Below, piece by piece: positions 8,559-17,081 of a stretch of 64,000 nucleotides of DNA. Numbering within the stretch: position 1 is the stretch's first letter; each line of letters begins with the position of its first letter. Made by a program: the position numbers and the translations under genes. The notes beneath the pieces were generated by a model, which saw nothing but the letters and a program-made list of their open reading frames with translations, did not search any database and was not told the origin of the DNA. Source of the DNA: Aureimonas psammosilenae (GTDB taxonomy: Bacteria > Pseudomonadota > Alphaproteobacteria > Rhizobiales > Rhizobiaceae); NCBI RefSeq assembly GCF_009176975.1, contig NZ_WEZG01000010.1, forward strand, positions 1 through 64,000. Direction: 5' to 3'.

Positions 8559-9314
8559 ATGGTGAAGGCAGGCGCGGCCGACCGTTCGGCGGGTGTCGCA
8601 GACGTCTCGCCCCTGCCGGATGGCGCGCGGCTGGAGGGCTTGGGGACGGCGTTTCGCCTTGCGCTTCTTCTGGCTGCCCTCGCATCCGGCCGCACCCGTT
8701 TGAGGGGTTTTGCGAGGCCTGAAGAACTGGCCCACCTGGCCGCTGCCTTGCGTGGTCTCGGCGCGCTCGTGCGGCGCGAAAGCGAGGATTGGATCGTGGA
8801 TGGCGTCGGCAACGGCTGCCTTCTGGAGCCGAGGGAACCGCTCGATCTATTGGGCGACCCGGCAAGCGCCGTGCTCCTCGCCGGGCTGGTGGCGGCCTAC
8901 GACTTTCCGACGACGCTGATCGTCGGCGAAACCCTGTCGCCCATCCTGGATCGGCTCGCCGCACCCCTGCGCCTCGTCGGTGCCGAGATCGCCAAGAAAA
9001 ATGGCGGCGCTGGCCTGTGCATTCGGGGACCGCGCGTCGCCGCCCCGGTGGCCCATCGCCCGGACGTTCCTTCGCAAGGGCTGAAAGCGGCTCTTCTTCT
9101 CGCCGGCCTCAATGCGCCGGGCACGACGAGCCTCGCTGAGCCCGGCAGTGTGCCCGACCCCGTGGAACGGCTTCTGACGGTTTTCGGCGCCGCGCTTGCC
9201 GTCGAGACGAATGCGGGCGGCGAAAGGGTTCTGCGCCTCGAAGGGCAGGGCGCGCTGCGGGCGGTGCCGGAACTCGCCTTGCCTGAGGTTCTGCACCTCG
9301 GCGAAGCGGGATAA
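8559..9314 (+). CDS. Half-length, degenerate 3-phosphoshikimate 1-carboxyvinyltransferase (AroA) homologue
   Basis: 251 residues against about 445 for EPSP synthase. It sits exactly where aroA is expected, between the TIGR02300 gene and cmk. It keeps the fold-like sequence of roughly the first half (LGTAFRLALLLAALASGRTRLRGF, ALRGLGALVRR, KAALLLAGLNAPGTTSLAEPGS, LLTVFGAAL), but key motifs are gone: the KSxSxR motif is absent, GNAGT is replaced by GDPASAV, SAQVKSA by SQGLKAA, and TRDHTE by VPDPVERL. The C-terminal domain with the catalytic Asp/Glu is missing. It cannot be an active EPSP synthase alone. It is uninterrupted, so it is either a repurposed protein or a slowly decaying gene; an intact aroA should exist elsewhere. 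Confidence 0.7.
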   Translation: MVKAGAADRSAGVADVSPLPDGARLEGLGTAFRLALLLAALASGRTRLRGFARPEELAHLAAALRGLGALVRRESEDWIVDGVGNGCLLEPREPLDLLGDPASAVLLAGLVAAYDFPTTLIVGETLSPILDRLAAPLRLVGAEIAKKNGGAGLCIRGPRVAAPVAHRPDVPSQGLKAALLLAGLNAPGTTSLAEPGSVPDPVERLLTVFGAALAVETNAGGERVLRLEGQGALRAVPELALPEVLHLGEAG

Positions 9315-9320
9315 GCGACG

Positions 9321-9764
9321 GTGGGAAGTCTCGCAGCCTTTCTCGCGCTTCTCGTGTTCTTTGCGCCCTTGTCCTTCATCTACGGGCGGAGCGTCGCTTC
9401 ACGCATCGCGCGCGAGGCCTCGGCGCGCGGGCGCTCGCGCTTCGCGCTCGGATGGCCGAAGCTCGTTTGGCCGGTTCTTGTCGGCGCGGCGCTGATCTAT
9501 CGCGCGCTCGGCGGGCGGGCAGAGGGCGCGACGAGCGGCTGGGCGACGCTCGACGCGGCGCTTGCTCTCATCGATTTTCTCGGCGGCGCGGCGCTCGTGC
9601 TGTTCTTCGTCGCCGTGCCCTTCGTTCTCGGACGCGTCTTCGGCGTCGTCGCTGCGCTGGCGGGATATTTCGGGGAGAATGCCGCGCCGCCCTTGCGGGA
9701 TGGAAACGAGAGCGGCAATGGGGCGGGTTCGAGCGGGCCGCAGCCCGGAAAGGAACGCTTCGGC
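9321..9764 (+). CDS. Membrane segment encoded in frame directly upstream of cmk
   Basis: From a GTG at 9321 the frame runs 148 codons into cmk with no stop. It encodes two or three hydrophobic segments (LAAFLALLVFFAPLSFIYG, LVWPVLVGAALIYRALGG, LIDFLGGAALVLFFVAVPFVLG), then a Gly/Ser/Asn-rich linker (DGNESGNGAGSSGPQPG). It begins 6 bases after the aroA-like stop. Either a 363-residue membrane-anchored cytidylate kinase is made, or two starts are used and cmk is read from 9765. I recognise no family for the membrane part. Confidence 0.5.
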
Positions 9765-10412
9765 ATGACGGCACGGCTCACCATCGCCATCGACGGCCCG
9801 GCGGCGGCCGGCAAGGGCACGCTCGCCAAGCGCTTGTCGGAGCGCTACGCCCTTGCCCATCTCGATACGGGGCTTCTGTATCGCGCGGTCGGCCGGCGGG
9901 CCTTCGCACAAGGCGTCGACCTCGACGATGGCGAGGCGGCCGGCGCGGTGGCGCGGGCGCTGACCCCGAGCGCCCTCGACGACGGTTCGCTGCGTGGCCG
10001 GGAAGCGGGGGAACTGGCGAGCCGCGTTGCCGCACACCCTCAAGTGCGCGCCGCGCTCGACGCTTTCCAGCGCGATTTCGCCCGCCGGCCGGGCGGCGCT
10101 GTTCTCGACGGCCGCGACATCGGCACGGTGATCGCGCCGGATGCGGAGGTGAAGATCTTCGTCACCGCCAGCGCCGAGGTGCGCGCCCGGCGGCGCACGG
10201 AGGAGCTTTCCGCCAAGGGCCGCCCGGTGGACTACGAGCGCATCCTGGCCGAGGTGCGCGAGCGCGACGCGCGCGATGCCGGACGCACTGTGGCACCCTT
10301 GAAGCCCGCGCCCGACGCGCACTTGCTCGACACGAGCGAACTGGATATAGAAGCCGCGTTCCAGGCCGCTTGCGAGCTGATCGATCGGTTCCTGGCTGGC
10401 CGGAACGCATGA
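9765..10412 (+). CDS. cmk: (d)CMP kinase
   Basis: 215 residues from ATG 9765. It transfers phosphate from ATP to CMP or dCMP in the cytoplasm. The P-loop AIDGPAAAGKGTLAKRL is at residues 7-23, then HLDTGLLYRAVGRRAF (nucleotide-binding region), VLDGRDIGTVIAPDAEVKIFVTA, RRRTEE and RERDARD (CMP contact). GGAAAGGA about 10 bases upstream supports this start and homologues begin here, although the reading frame is open back to 9321. It lies ahead of rpsA, a common alphaproteobacterial pairing, but a hairpin separates the two. Confidence 0.93.
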   Translation: MTARLTIAIDGPAAAGKGTLAKRLSERYALAHLDTGLLYRAVGRRAFAQGVDLDDGEAAGAVARALTPSALDDGSLRGREAGELASRVAAHPQVRAALDAFQRDFARRPGGAVLDGRDIGTVIAPDAEVKIFVTASAEVRARRRTEELSAKGRPVDYERILAEVRERDARDAGRTVAPLKPAPDAHLLDTSELDIEAAFQAACELIDRFLAGRNA

Positions 10413-10417
10413 CATGA

Positions 10418-10448
10418 GGGCGGCTCTCTTTGTGAGAGCGCGCCCTTT
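10418..10448 (+). terminator. Terminator after cmk
   Basis: GGGCGGCTCTC / GAGAGCGCGCCC stem with a small asymmetry, 5-base loop, then TTTT. It starts 5 bases past the cmk stop and would separate cmk from rpsA. Confidence 0.75.
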
Positions 10449-10654
10449 TCAGCTATGAACCCTGCCGACGGCCGGTCCTCAAGCGCCGACCGGGAGCCGC
10501 GAAAAGCGCGGCCGCCCCGGAGCCCGATCCCAGCCTCCGAAACGAGGCCGGTCTCGGGTGGACCGATCGCCGGCGAAACGCAACGCGAACCCCGTGAACG
10601 GCGCCGTCTTCCCAGCCGCCAAGCCGGCCGTGGAAGGCTCCCCAAGGAGAACGA

Positions 10655-12355
10655 ATGTCAAATCTGAACCCGTCGCGCGACGATTTCGCGGCACTGCTCG
10701 AAGCTTCCTACCACGATCATGACGTCGCCGAAGGCACCGTGGTCAAGGGTACGGTCGTCGGCATCGAGAAGGACATGGCCGTCATCGACGCCGGCCTGAA
10801 GGTCGAAGGTCGCGTGGCGCTGAAGGAATTCGGCGCGAAGGGCCGCGAAGGCGAGCTGAAGATCGGCGACACCGTCGAGGTCTATGTGGAGCGCATCGAG
10901 AACGCGCTCGGCGAAGCCGTCCTGTCGCGCGACAAGGCGCGCCGCGAGGAAAGCTGGGTCAACCTCGAGGTCAAGTTCAACGCCAACGAGAAGGTCGAAG
11001 GCACGATCTTCAACCAGGTCAAGGGTGGCTTCACCGTCGATCTCGACGGCGCCGTGGCCTTCCTGCCGCGTTCCCAGGTCGACATCCGTCCGATCCGCGA
11101 CGTGACGCCGCTCATGAACACGCCGCAGCCCTTCCAGATCCTCAAGATGGACAAGCGCCGCGGCAACATCGTCGTGTCGCGCCGCACCGTTCTGGAAGAG
11201 TCGCGCGCCGAACAGCGCTCGGAAATCGTGCAGAACCTCGAGGAAGGTCAGGTCGTCGACGGCGTGGTCAAGAACATCACCGATTACGGTGCGTTCGTGG
11301 ACCTCGGCGGCATCGACGGTCTCCTCCATGTCACCGACATGGCGTGGCGTCGCGTCAACCATCCGACCGAGATCCTGCAGATCGGCCAGACGGTTCGCGT
11401 CCAGATCATCCGCATCAACCAGGAAACCCACCGCATCTCGCTCGGCATGAAGCAGCTCGAGGCCGATCCGTGGCAGGATATCGGTGCGAAGTTCCCGGTC
11501 GACACCAAGGTCGTGGGTCGCGTCACGAACATCACGGACTACGGCGCCTTCGTGGAGCTGGAGCCGGGCATCGAGGGCCTCATCCACGTTTCCGAGATGA
11601 GCTGGACCAAGAAGAACGTCCATCCCGGCAAGATCCTCTCCACCACCCAGGAGGTCGAGGTCGTCGTGTTGGAAGTCGATCCGGTCAAGCGCCGCATCTC
11701 GCTCGGCCTCAAGCAGACGCTCCGCAACCCGTGGGAAGTCTTCGCCGAGAACCATCCGGTCGGCACGATCGTCGAGGGCGAGGTCAAGAACAAGACCGAG
11801 TTCGGCCTGTTCATCGGTCTCGACGGCGACGTCGACGGCATGGTGCACCTGTCGGATCTCGACTGGAACCGTCCGGGCGAGCAGGTCATCGACGACTTCA
11901 ACAAGGGTGACGTGGTGAAGGCGCAGGTTCTCGACGTCGACGTCGAGAAGGAGCGCATCTCGCTCGGCATCAAGCAGGTCGGCACCGATTCCTTCGCGGC
12001 GCCGGAAGCCGGCGATCTTCGTCGCGGCGCGATCGTCACCTGCGAGGTCATCGCGGTCAACGACGGTGGCATCGAGGTGAAGCTCACCGACTCGGACATG
12101 ACCTCCTTCATCCGTCGCGCCGATCTCGCCAGAGATCGCGACGAGCAGCGCCCGGAGCGCTTCTCGGTCGGCCAGAAGGTCGATGCGCGTGTCACGCAGT
12201 TCGACAAGAAGGCTCGTCGTCTCGGCGTGTCCATCAAGGCGCTGCAGATCGCGGAAGAGAAGGAAGCCGTCGCGCAGTACGGTTCGTCCGACTCGGGCGC
12301 CTCGCTCGGCGACATCCTCAGCGCCGCCCTCAAGGGCCGTGGCGAGGACGAGTAA
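10655..12355 (+). CDS. rpsA: 30S ribosomal protein S1
   Basis: 566 residues, the usual size for alphaproteobacterial S1. Six S1 (OB-fold) repeats can be followed, with the typical GxxxxxxxYGxFVxL...GLxHxS pattern at VVKNITDYGAFVDLGGIDGLLHVTD, RVTNITDYGAFVELEPGIEGLIHVSE and EVKNKTEFGLFIGLDGDVDGMVHLSD. It binds mRNA and delivers it to the 30S subunit. CAAGGAGAACGA precedes ATG 10655. A strong intrinsic terminator follows. Confidence 0.98.
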   Translation: MSNLNPSRDDFAALLEASYHDHDVAEGTVVKGTVVGIEKDMAVIDAGLKVEGRVALKEFGAKGREGELKIGDTVEVYVERIENALGEAVLSRDKARREESWVNLEVKFNANEKVEGTIFNQVKGGFTVDLDGAVAFLPRSQVDIRPIRDVTPLMNTPQPFQILKMDKRRGNIVVSRRTVLEESRAEQRSEIVQNLEEGQVVDGVVKNITDYGAFVDLGGIDGLLHVTDMAWRRVNHPTEILQIGQTVRVQIIRINQETHRISLGMKQLEADPWQDIGAKFPVDTKVVGRVTNITDYGAFVELEPGIEGLIHVSEMSWTKKNVHPGKILSTTQEVEVVVLEVDPVKRRISLGLKQTLRNPWEVFAENHPVGTIVEGEVKNKTEFGLFIGLDGDVDGMVHLSDLDWNRPGEQVIDDFNKGDVVKAQVLDVDVEKERISLGIKQVGTDSFAAPEAGDLRRGAIVTCEVIAVNDGGIEVKLTDSDMTSFIRRADLARDRDEQRPERFSVGQKVDARVTQFDKKARRLGVSIKALQIAEEKEAVAQYGSSDSGASLGDILSAALKGRGEDE

Positions 12356-12392
12356 CGGCTGATCCCCAGTCGTCTCGATCGGCAAACATCGG

Positions 12393-12423
12393 AACCCGCG
12401 GCGCACCAGCGCCGCGGGTTTTT
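12393..12423 (+). terminator. Intrinsic terminator of rpsA
   Basis: Perfect 12-bp stem AACCCGCGGCGC / GCGCCGCGGGTT with a 4-base loop, followed by TTT. Confidence 0.92.
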
Positions 12424-12537
12424 CGCATTTCAAACGCCGATCGTCCCCGTGTCATCAATTCAGGTGACGACAGCCCTTCGAGAATCGCGTCCCCTTTCTT
12501 CGGCGGAGTCTTTCGTTCCGCGATCGGAGAAAGCGAC

Positions 12538-12753
12538 ATGCCGAGAAGCCTCCCGATTCTCGCGATTCTATCCATTCGAGCGTTTGCGGGCTGTTCGCAG
12601 TCCGTGCCGACGGCGGGGCCGGGTTCCGGTCTGTTGCGTCCCGGCCAGTCGTCGAACTTGTCGAAACCGAAGATATTGGCCAGCTATCGCGCCGGTCTTG
12701 ACGCCGGACATGGAGCTTCTGTTCACTGCGTCGTTGACTGGTGGGACGAGTAA
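12538..12753 (+). CDS. Possible small secreted or lipoprotein-like peptide
   Basis: 71 codons from an ATG with GGAG about 12 bases upstream. A short hydrophobic start (LPILAILSIRAFAGC) ends in a Cys that resembles a lipobox, but the charge pattern is poor. The stop lies 5 bases before the ATG of the following LuxR-type gene. Codon usage is mixed, so this may be a chance frame; otherwise the rpsA-luxR interval is empty. Confidence 0.25.
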   Translation: MPRSLPILAILSIRAFAGCSQSVPTAGPGSGLLRPGQSSNLSKPKILASYRAGLDAGHGASVHCVVDWWDE

Positions 12754-12758
12754 GGGAC

Positions 12759-13886
12759 ATGGCGTCGATCGACGACGTGATTGACGGCTTCTACGAGGCA
12801 TCCGAACGGCCGGACATTCTTCCCAACGCCGTCGGCGCCGCGCATCGCCATTTCCGCTCGCAGTCCGGCGGCCTCTACGTGCAGAGCCTGCGTCAGAACG
12901 CCGGACCGATGTCAGGCGCCGAGGCCGCCATCGCGCTCGGCTACGATCGCAACTGGCTGCAACTGTATTTCGAGCGCTATTATGCCAGCAACCCGATGTT
13001 CGAGCTGACCAAACGGCTCGGCACCGGGCGCGTGGTGACCGAAGCCGACACGCTTCGCTTCCCCCAGGCTCGGCCCTATCTCGACAGCGAATTCTACGTG
13101 GACTGGGCTCGTCCCCAAGGTCTGCGGCACGTCATGGGCGAGTTTCTGGAGCGTCAGAACGACGGTGTTCTGATCATGGCCGTTTGGCGGACGGCGGCGG
13201 AAGGAGGCTATCTGCCGGAGGAGGCTGCGGATTTCGGCCGTTTGAACCGGCATATCTCGCGGGCGCTCGATGTCGGCGCGCGTTTGCGCGCGGCGGAAGC
13301 GGAAATGGAAACGCTGATCGGGCGAATGCCGTCCGCCGTCTTCACCATCGGGCGCGACGGGCGTCTCCGGCAGACCAATGCGGCGGCCGACGCGCTTCTG
13401 ACGGCCGGCATCGCCTTGCGGAACGAGGGGGGCCGGCTGCGAACCGTGACGCCGGAAGATCAGCCGGGGCTGGATCGCCTGCTCGCCTGCGCCTTCGAAT
13501 CGAAGTTCGCCGCCTGGGCCGAAGGCGCGCGGCTGCCGCTTCGCCGCTCGGACGGCAAACCGCCGTTGGTGGCCCGCGCCATCGTGGTGGCGGGGCGCTT
13601 CGATCCCTTCGGCCTCGATCGTTCGGCCTCCATGATCCTGACCGTCGATGGCTATCCGGACGAGGAGCCTTTGACGGAAGCGCGCCTTCAGCGGCGTTTC
13701 GGCCTGAGCCCGGCCCAGGTCCGCGTCGCCATGCAGATGCGGGACGGCAAAACGCCGACGGAAGCTGCCGCAGCGCTCGGTCTGTCGGTGGAAACCGTGC
13801 GCACGCATCTGAAGGCCCTTTTCGCGCGCACCGGCACGAAGCGCCAGATGGAGCTCGCGCTGCTTCTGCAACGGGAAGGGCGCTGA
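12759..13886 (+). CDS. LuxR-type HTH transcriptional regulator
   Basis: 375 residues from ATG 12759 (MASIDDVIDGFYEASERPD). A long N-terminal region has no recognised domain; a PAS-like stretch follows at about 190-230 (IGRDGRLRQTNAAADALLTAG). The C-terminus is a LuxR HTH: FGLSPAQVRVAMQMRDGKTPTEAAAALGLSVETVRTHLKALFARTGTKRQ. An in-frame GTG lies 18 bases upstream, but the start chosen aligns with the paralogue that follows. The ligand is unknown; there is no LuxI homologue nearby. Confidence 0.88.
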   Translation: MASIDDVIDGFYEASERPDILPNAVGAAHRHFRSQSGGLYVQSLRQNAGPMSGAEAAIALGYDRNWLQLYFERYYASNPMFELTKRLGTGRVVTEADTLRFPQARPYLDSEFYVDWARPQGLRHVMGEFLERQNDGVLIMAVWRTAAEGGYLPEEAADFGRLNRHISRALDVGARLRAAEAEMETLIGRMPSAVFTIGRDGRLRQTNAAADALLTAGIALRNEGGRLRTVTPEDQPGLDRLLACAFESKFAAWAEGARLPLRRSDGKPPLVARAIVVAGRFDPFGLDRSASMILTVDGYPDEEPLTEARLQRRFGLSPAQVRVAMQMRDGKTPTEAAAALGLSVETVRTHLKALFARTGTKRQMELALLLQREGR

Positions 13887-13954
13887 CGCATGGCGAGGAA
13901 GAGGATGCCCACGGGCGATCGCTCGTGCCGCGGCAGGCATGGGAGCTGGTCAAC

Positions 13955-15079
13955 ATGACGACAATCGATCGGGTGATCGACGGGATCTACGAGGCATCGG
14001 CGCGCCCCGGCGCCTGGGAAAGCGCCATCGGCGCCGTCACCGAGTTCTTCCATGCCGCATCCGGCGTTCTTTACGTCGAAGAACGCGATATCGACCGGTT
14101 TCGCCTGCTGGAGCCAATTTCCATCGTCGGCTTCGGCCCGTCCGCCATCGCGTCTTATCTCGGCTATTACGATGCTCTCAACCCGTTCAATTCATGTGCA
14201 ATGCAGAGCGAGAGCGGTGTTCTCACCGAAGCCAGCCTTGAAGCGCAACAGCGCGGGACGGTGTGTTTTGAGGAAACCGAATATTATCGCGACTGGGTCC
14301 GACCGCAGGGTATCCGCCACGTCGTTGGCCAGCGGCTCCGCTTCAGCGAAGACAAGATCCTTACCGTCAACTTCTGGCGTCCTGCGGATGCGGGCTTCTA
14401 TAGCGAGGAGGAGATGGGGACGCTGGAGCGGATCAGCCGGCATCTCAACCGCGCGCTCGACATCGGCGCGCGCCTGTGCACGGCGCAGGCCGAGATGGAA
14501 ACGGTGCTGGAGCGCATACCATCCGCCGTTTTGACGCTCGGCCGTGACGGCCGTGTCCGGCAGGCGAACGCGGCGGCGGACGAGATGCTGGCGAGCGGCA
14601 CCGTTTTGCGAAGCGATGGTGGCCGGCTGCGGGCCACGATCGTGCAGGATCAGGCACCGCTCGACAGGTTGATCGCCGCCGCTCTCGATCCGCGCATCGC
14701 GAGCTCGGTTGAAAGCGCCCGCGTGACGCTGCGAAACCGCAATGGGGGGCCGCGGGCGAGTGCGCGGGTCGTCGCCGTTTCGGAGCGTTTCGATCCTTTC
14801 GCGCCGGACCGCGCCGCTTGCGTGGTTCTGATGGTGGAGGGCTTGGGAAAGGACGAGGGAAAGATCGAGGCGCGCCTTCGCCGCCGCTTCGGCCTCACCC
14901 CCATGCAGACCCGCGTCGCGATGCAGTTGCGCCAAGGCCGGTCCGTGGCGGAGGCCGCCGACGCGCTGGACCTGTCTTCGGCAACCGTACGCACCCATCT
15001 GAAAGCGCTTTTCGCCTGCACCGGAACGAATCGCCAGACCGAACTCGCGCTGCTTCTCCACGGCGAAGGAGAACGCTGA
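13955..15079 (+). CDS. LuxR-type HTH transcriptional regulator (tandem paralogue)
   Basis: 374 residues, collinear with the preceding gene over its whole length (MTTIDRVIDGIYEASARPGAW; YYRDWVRPQGIRHVVGQ; RIPSAVLTLGRDGRVRQANAAADEML; HTH AADALDLSSATVRTHLKALFACTGTNRQTELALLLHGEG). This is a tandem gene duplication that has since diverged. The frame is open far upstream inside the first gene, but ATG 13955 with GGGAGCTG before it matches the paralogue's start. The pair lies 69 bases apart and is probably co-transcribed. Confidence 0.88.
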   Translation: MTTIDRVIDGIYEASARPGAWESAIGAVTEFFHAASGVLYVEERDIDRFRLLEPISIVGFGPSAIASYLGYYDALNPFNSCAMQSESGVLTEASLEAQQRGTVCFEETEYYRDWVRPQGIRHVVGQRLRFSEDKILTVNFWRPADAGFYSEEEMGTLERISRHLNRALDIGARLCTAQAEMETVLERIPSAVLTLGRDGRVRQANAAADEMLASGTVLRSDGGRLRATIVQDQAPLDRLIAAALDPRIASSVESARVTLRNRNGGPRASARVVAVSERFDPFAPDRAACVVLMVEGLGKDEGKIEARLRRRFGLTPMQTRVAMQLRQGRSVAEAADALDLSSATVRTHLKALFACTGTNRQTELALLLHGEGER

Positions 15080-15353
15080 GACGACTCGATGTAACGGATC
15101 ACCCAAATGGGGGAGATTTTCGACTTCACCTTGGGGAACTTTTCCGCTCCATCCAGAAACGAAAAAAGAACGGCGTCGAGGGGAGGAACCGACGCATTCG
15201 CCGAGCGGCCCTGTCGCCTGGATGCAACGCTCGGCGCCACAAACGAGCCGCCGGGTGACTGATTTCGGCCTCGTCCATTGTTCGGCGAGAACCGGTCGAT
15301 AAAACCGTCCGCAAGATCGATCCCAAAGGGTCGGCGCGTCGGAGTTTCGTTCC

Positions 15354-16160
15354 ATGACAAAAGCCGCCCTGGGCTTCTGCCTTCTGTCCCTTTTCCTCGC
15401 CGGCCATGCGCGCGCCGCCGATGTTTACGAGGAAGCGGCAAGCGCCCGTCCGACCACCACCGATCTCGTGATCGAGCTTGGCGTCGGCGGCCGAATGATG
15501 CCCGAATATGCCGGCGCGAAGGACTACCAGTTCTCGCCCTATCCGATCGTCAGCGTCGATTACCTGAGCCTTCCGGGCCTCTTCACCTTCGGCAGCATCG
15601 ACCCGCAGCGCGGCGGCTTCTCCATCGGCCCGTCCTTCGAGTTCATCGACAAGCGCAATGCCGCCGACTACGACGAGCTTCAGGGCCTTCGCGATGTCGA
15701 CGCGACCTACGAGGCGGGCGTGAAGCTCGGCTACGAATGGGATTTCGCGGAAGTCTACGGCGAGTTCCGCTATGCCTTCGGCGGCGCGGACGGCTTCGTC
15801 GGCGATGTCGGGGCCAATCTCGTGGCGCGTCCCTCGCAGGAATGGCAGTTGAAGGCCGGCCCGACGCTTTCCTTCGCGTCCGGCAAGTACATGAACGCGC
15901 TTTTCGGCGTCAGCGACAGCGAATCCATCGCCACCGGCGGGCGTCTCGACGCCTATGACGCCGACGGCGGCTTCAAGTCGGCGGGCGTGGCTGCTTCCGC
16001 GCGCTACGAGTTCCGCCCGACCTGGTTCCTCAACGCCGACGCGTCCTGGAACCGCTTCATCGGCGACGCGGAGGATTCGCCGATCGTGAAGACCGGCGAC
16101 GAGAACCAGTACACGGTCGGCCTCGGCATCTCGAAGCGCTTCTCTCTCGACCTCTTCTGA
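15354..16160 (+). CDS. MipA/OmpV family outer-membrane protein
   Basis: 268 residues. Signal peptide MTKAALGFCLLSLFLAGHARA, then alternating beta-strand sequence with the MipA/OmpV signature start (IELGVGGRMMPEYAGAKDYQFSPYPIVSVDY) and a strand-like C-terminus ending in an aromatic residue (YTVGLGISKRFSLDLF). MipA in Escherichia coli scaffolds a murein hydrolase and synthase; most relatives are simply outer-membrane barrels of unknown cargo. It converges on the SDR gene with about 20 bases between them. Confidence 0.88.
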   Translation: MTKAALGFCLLSLFLAGHARAADVYEEAASARPTTTDLVIELGVGGRMMPEYAGAKDYQFSPYPIVSVDYLSLPGLFTFGSIDPQRGGFSIGPSFEFIDKRNAADYDELQGLRDVDATYEAGVKLGYEWDFAEVYGEFRYAFGGADGFVGDVGANLVARPSQEWQLKAGPTLSFASGKYMNALFGVSDSESIATGGRLDAYDADGGFKSAGVAASARYEFRPTWFLNADASWNRFIGDAEDSPIVKTGDENQYTVGLGISKRFSLDLF

Positions 16161-16179
16161 ACCTCTAGCCGAACGGCGG

Positions 16180-16935
16180 TCAGACGTGCTGGCCGCCATT
16201 GATGTGGATCTCCGAGCCCGTCACGTAGGACGCCTGGTCGGAGGTCAGGAAGAAGATGATGTCCGCGACTTCCGCCGGCTTGCCGAGGCGGCGCAGCGGG
16301 ATGTTCTCCACGATCTTCTCCGTGCCGGGCGACAGGATCGCGGTGTCGATCTCGCCGGGCGCGATGGCGTTGACGCGGATGCCGGACGGGCCGAAATCGG
16401 CCGCCATCTCTCGCGTCAGCGAGGCGAGCGCCGCTTTGGAGGTCGCATAGGCGGTGCCTGCGAAGGGATGGACGCGGCTACCGACGATCGACGTGACGTT
16501 GACGATCGAGCCCTTGGCCGCGCCGAGTTCCTTCTGGAGACCGCGCGCCAGCATGATCGGGGCGAAGAAGTTCACTTGAAAGACGTCGCGCCACATATGC
16601 ATGGGCGTGCGGATGGAATCGAGGCGCGCCCCGCCGTCGCCCTTCGGCGAGATCGCGGCATTGTTGACGAGTGCATGAAGGCAGGAGCCGTTGGCTTCCA
16701 GCCGCCGGCGAATCTCGGAAATGGCGAAGCCCACGTCCTCGGGGTCGGCGAGATCGACCTTGATGTGGTCTTCCGGTCCCGCCGGCCAGGGGCAGTCCTC
16801 GGCGAAGGGCTGGCGCGAGCAGGTGATCACCCGCCAACCTTCGCGCGAAAAGCGCTTCACCGTCGCATGGCCGATGCCGCGCGACGCGCCCGTCAGAACC
16901 AGGGTCTTGCGCTTGTCCGTCGCCTCGTCCTGCAT
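16180..16935 (-). CDS. SDR family oxidoreductase
   Basis: 251 residues, the classical short-chain dehydrogenase size. TGASRGIGHATVKRF (dinucleotide-binding Gly motif, residues about 13-27), NNAAISPKG (NNAG-like), VNVTSIVGSRVHPFAGTAYATSKAAL containing catalytic Ser, Tyr and Lys (YxxxK), then VNAIAPGEIDT and the end GSEIHINGGQHV. It is an NAD(P)H-dependent oxidoreductase of unknown substrate. I start at 16935 because AAGGAGAC lies immediately upstream; the frame is open further, but that part is not SDR-like. Confidence 0.9.
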   Translation of the reverse strand: MQDEATDKRKTLVLTGASRGIGHATVKRFSREGWRVITCSRQPFAEDCPWPAGPEDHIKVDLADPEDVGFAISEIRRRLEANGSCLHALVNNAAISPKGDGGARLDSIRTPMHMWRDVFQVNFFAPIMLARGLQKELGAAKGSIVNVTSIVGSRVHPFAGTAYATSKAALASLTREMAADFGPSGIRVNAIAPGEIDTAILSPGTEKIVENIPLRRLGKPAEVADIIFFLTSDQASYVTGSEIHINGGQHV

Positions 16936-17081
16936 CGCCGTCTCCTTGGCCGCCGGGCCGTTCGCCGTGCGAAAAACGCCTGTCGCGGAAACAGGGCTTT
17001 CGCCGAAGGGAAGGCGATGGCACGGAATGGCGCGACACGCAAAGGCCGGAACCGAAACTCGATGCTTCTCATGCCTCTCCC

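Noticed and set aside
10658-12433. 591-codon open frame antisense to rpsA
   Set aside because: It is a mirror of a GC-rich, strongly biased S1 gene; no ribosome site and Asp/Leu/His-rich composition.
13184-13954. N-terminal extension of the second LuxR-type gene
   Set aside because: The frame is open inside the first LuxR-type gene but alignment of the paralogues places the start at 13955.
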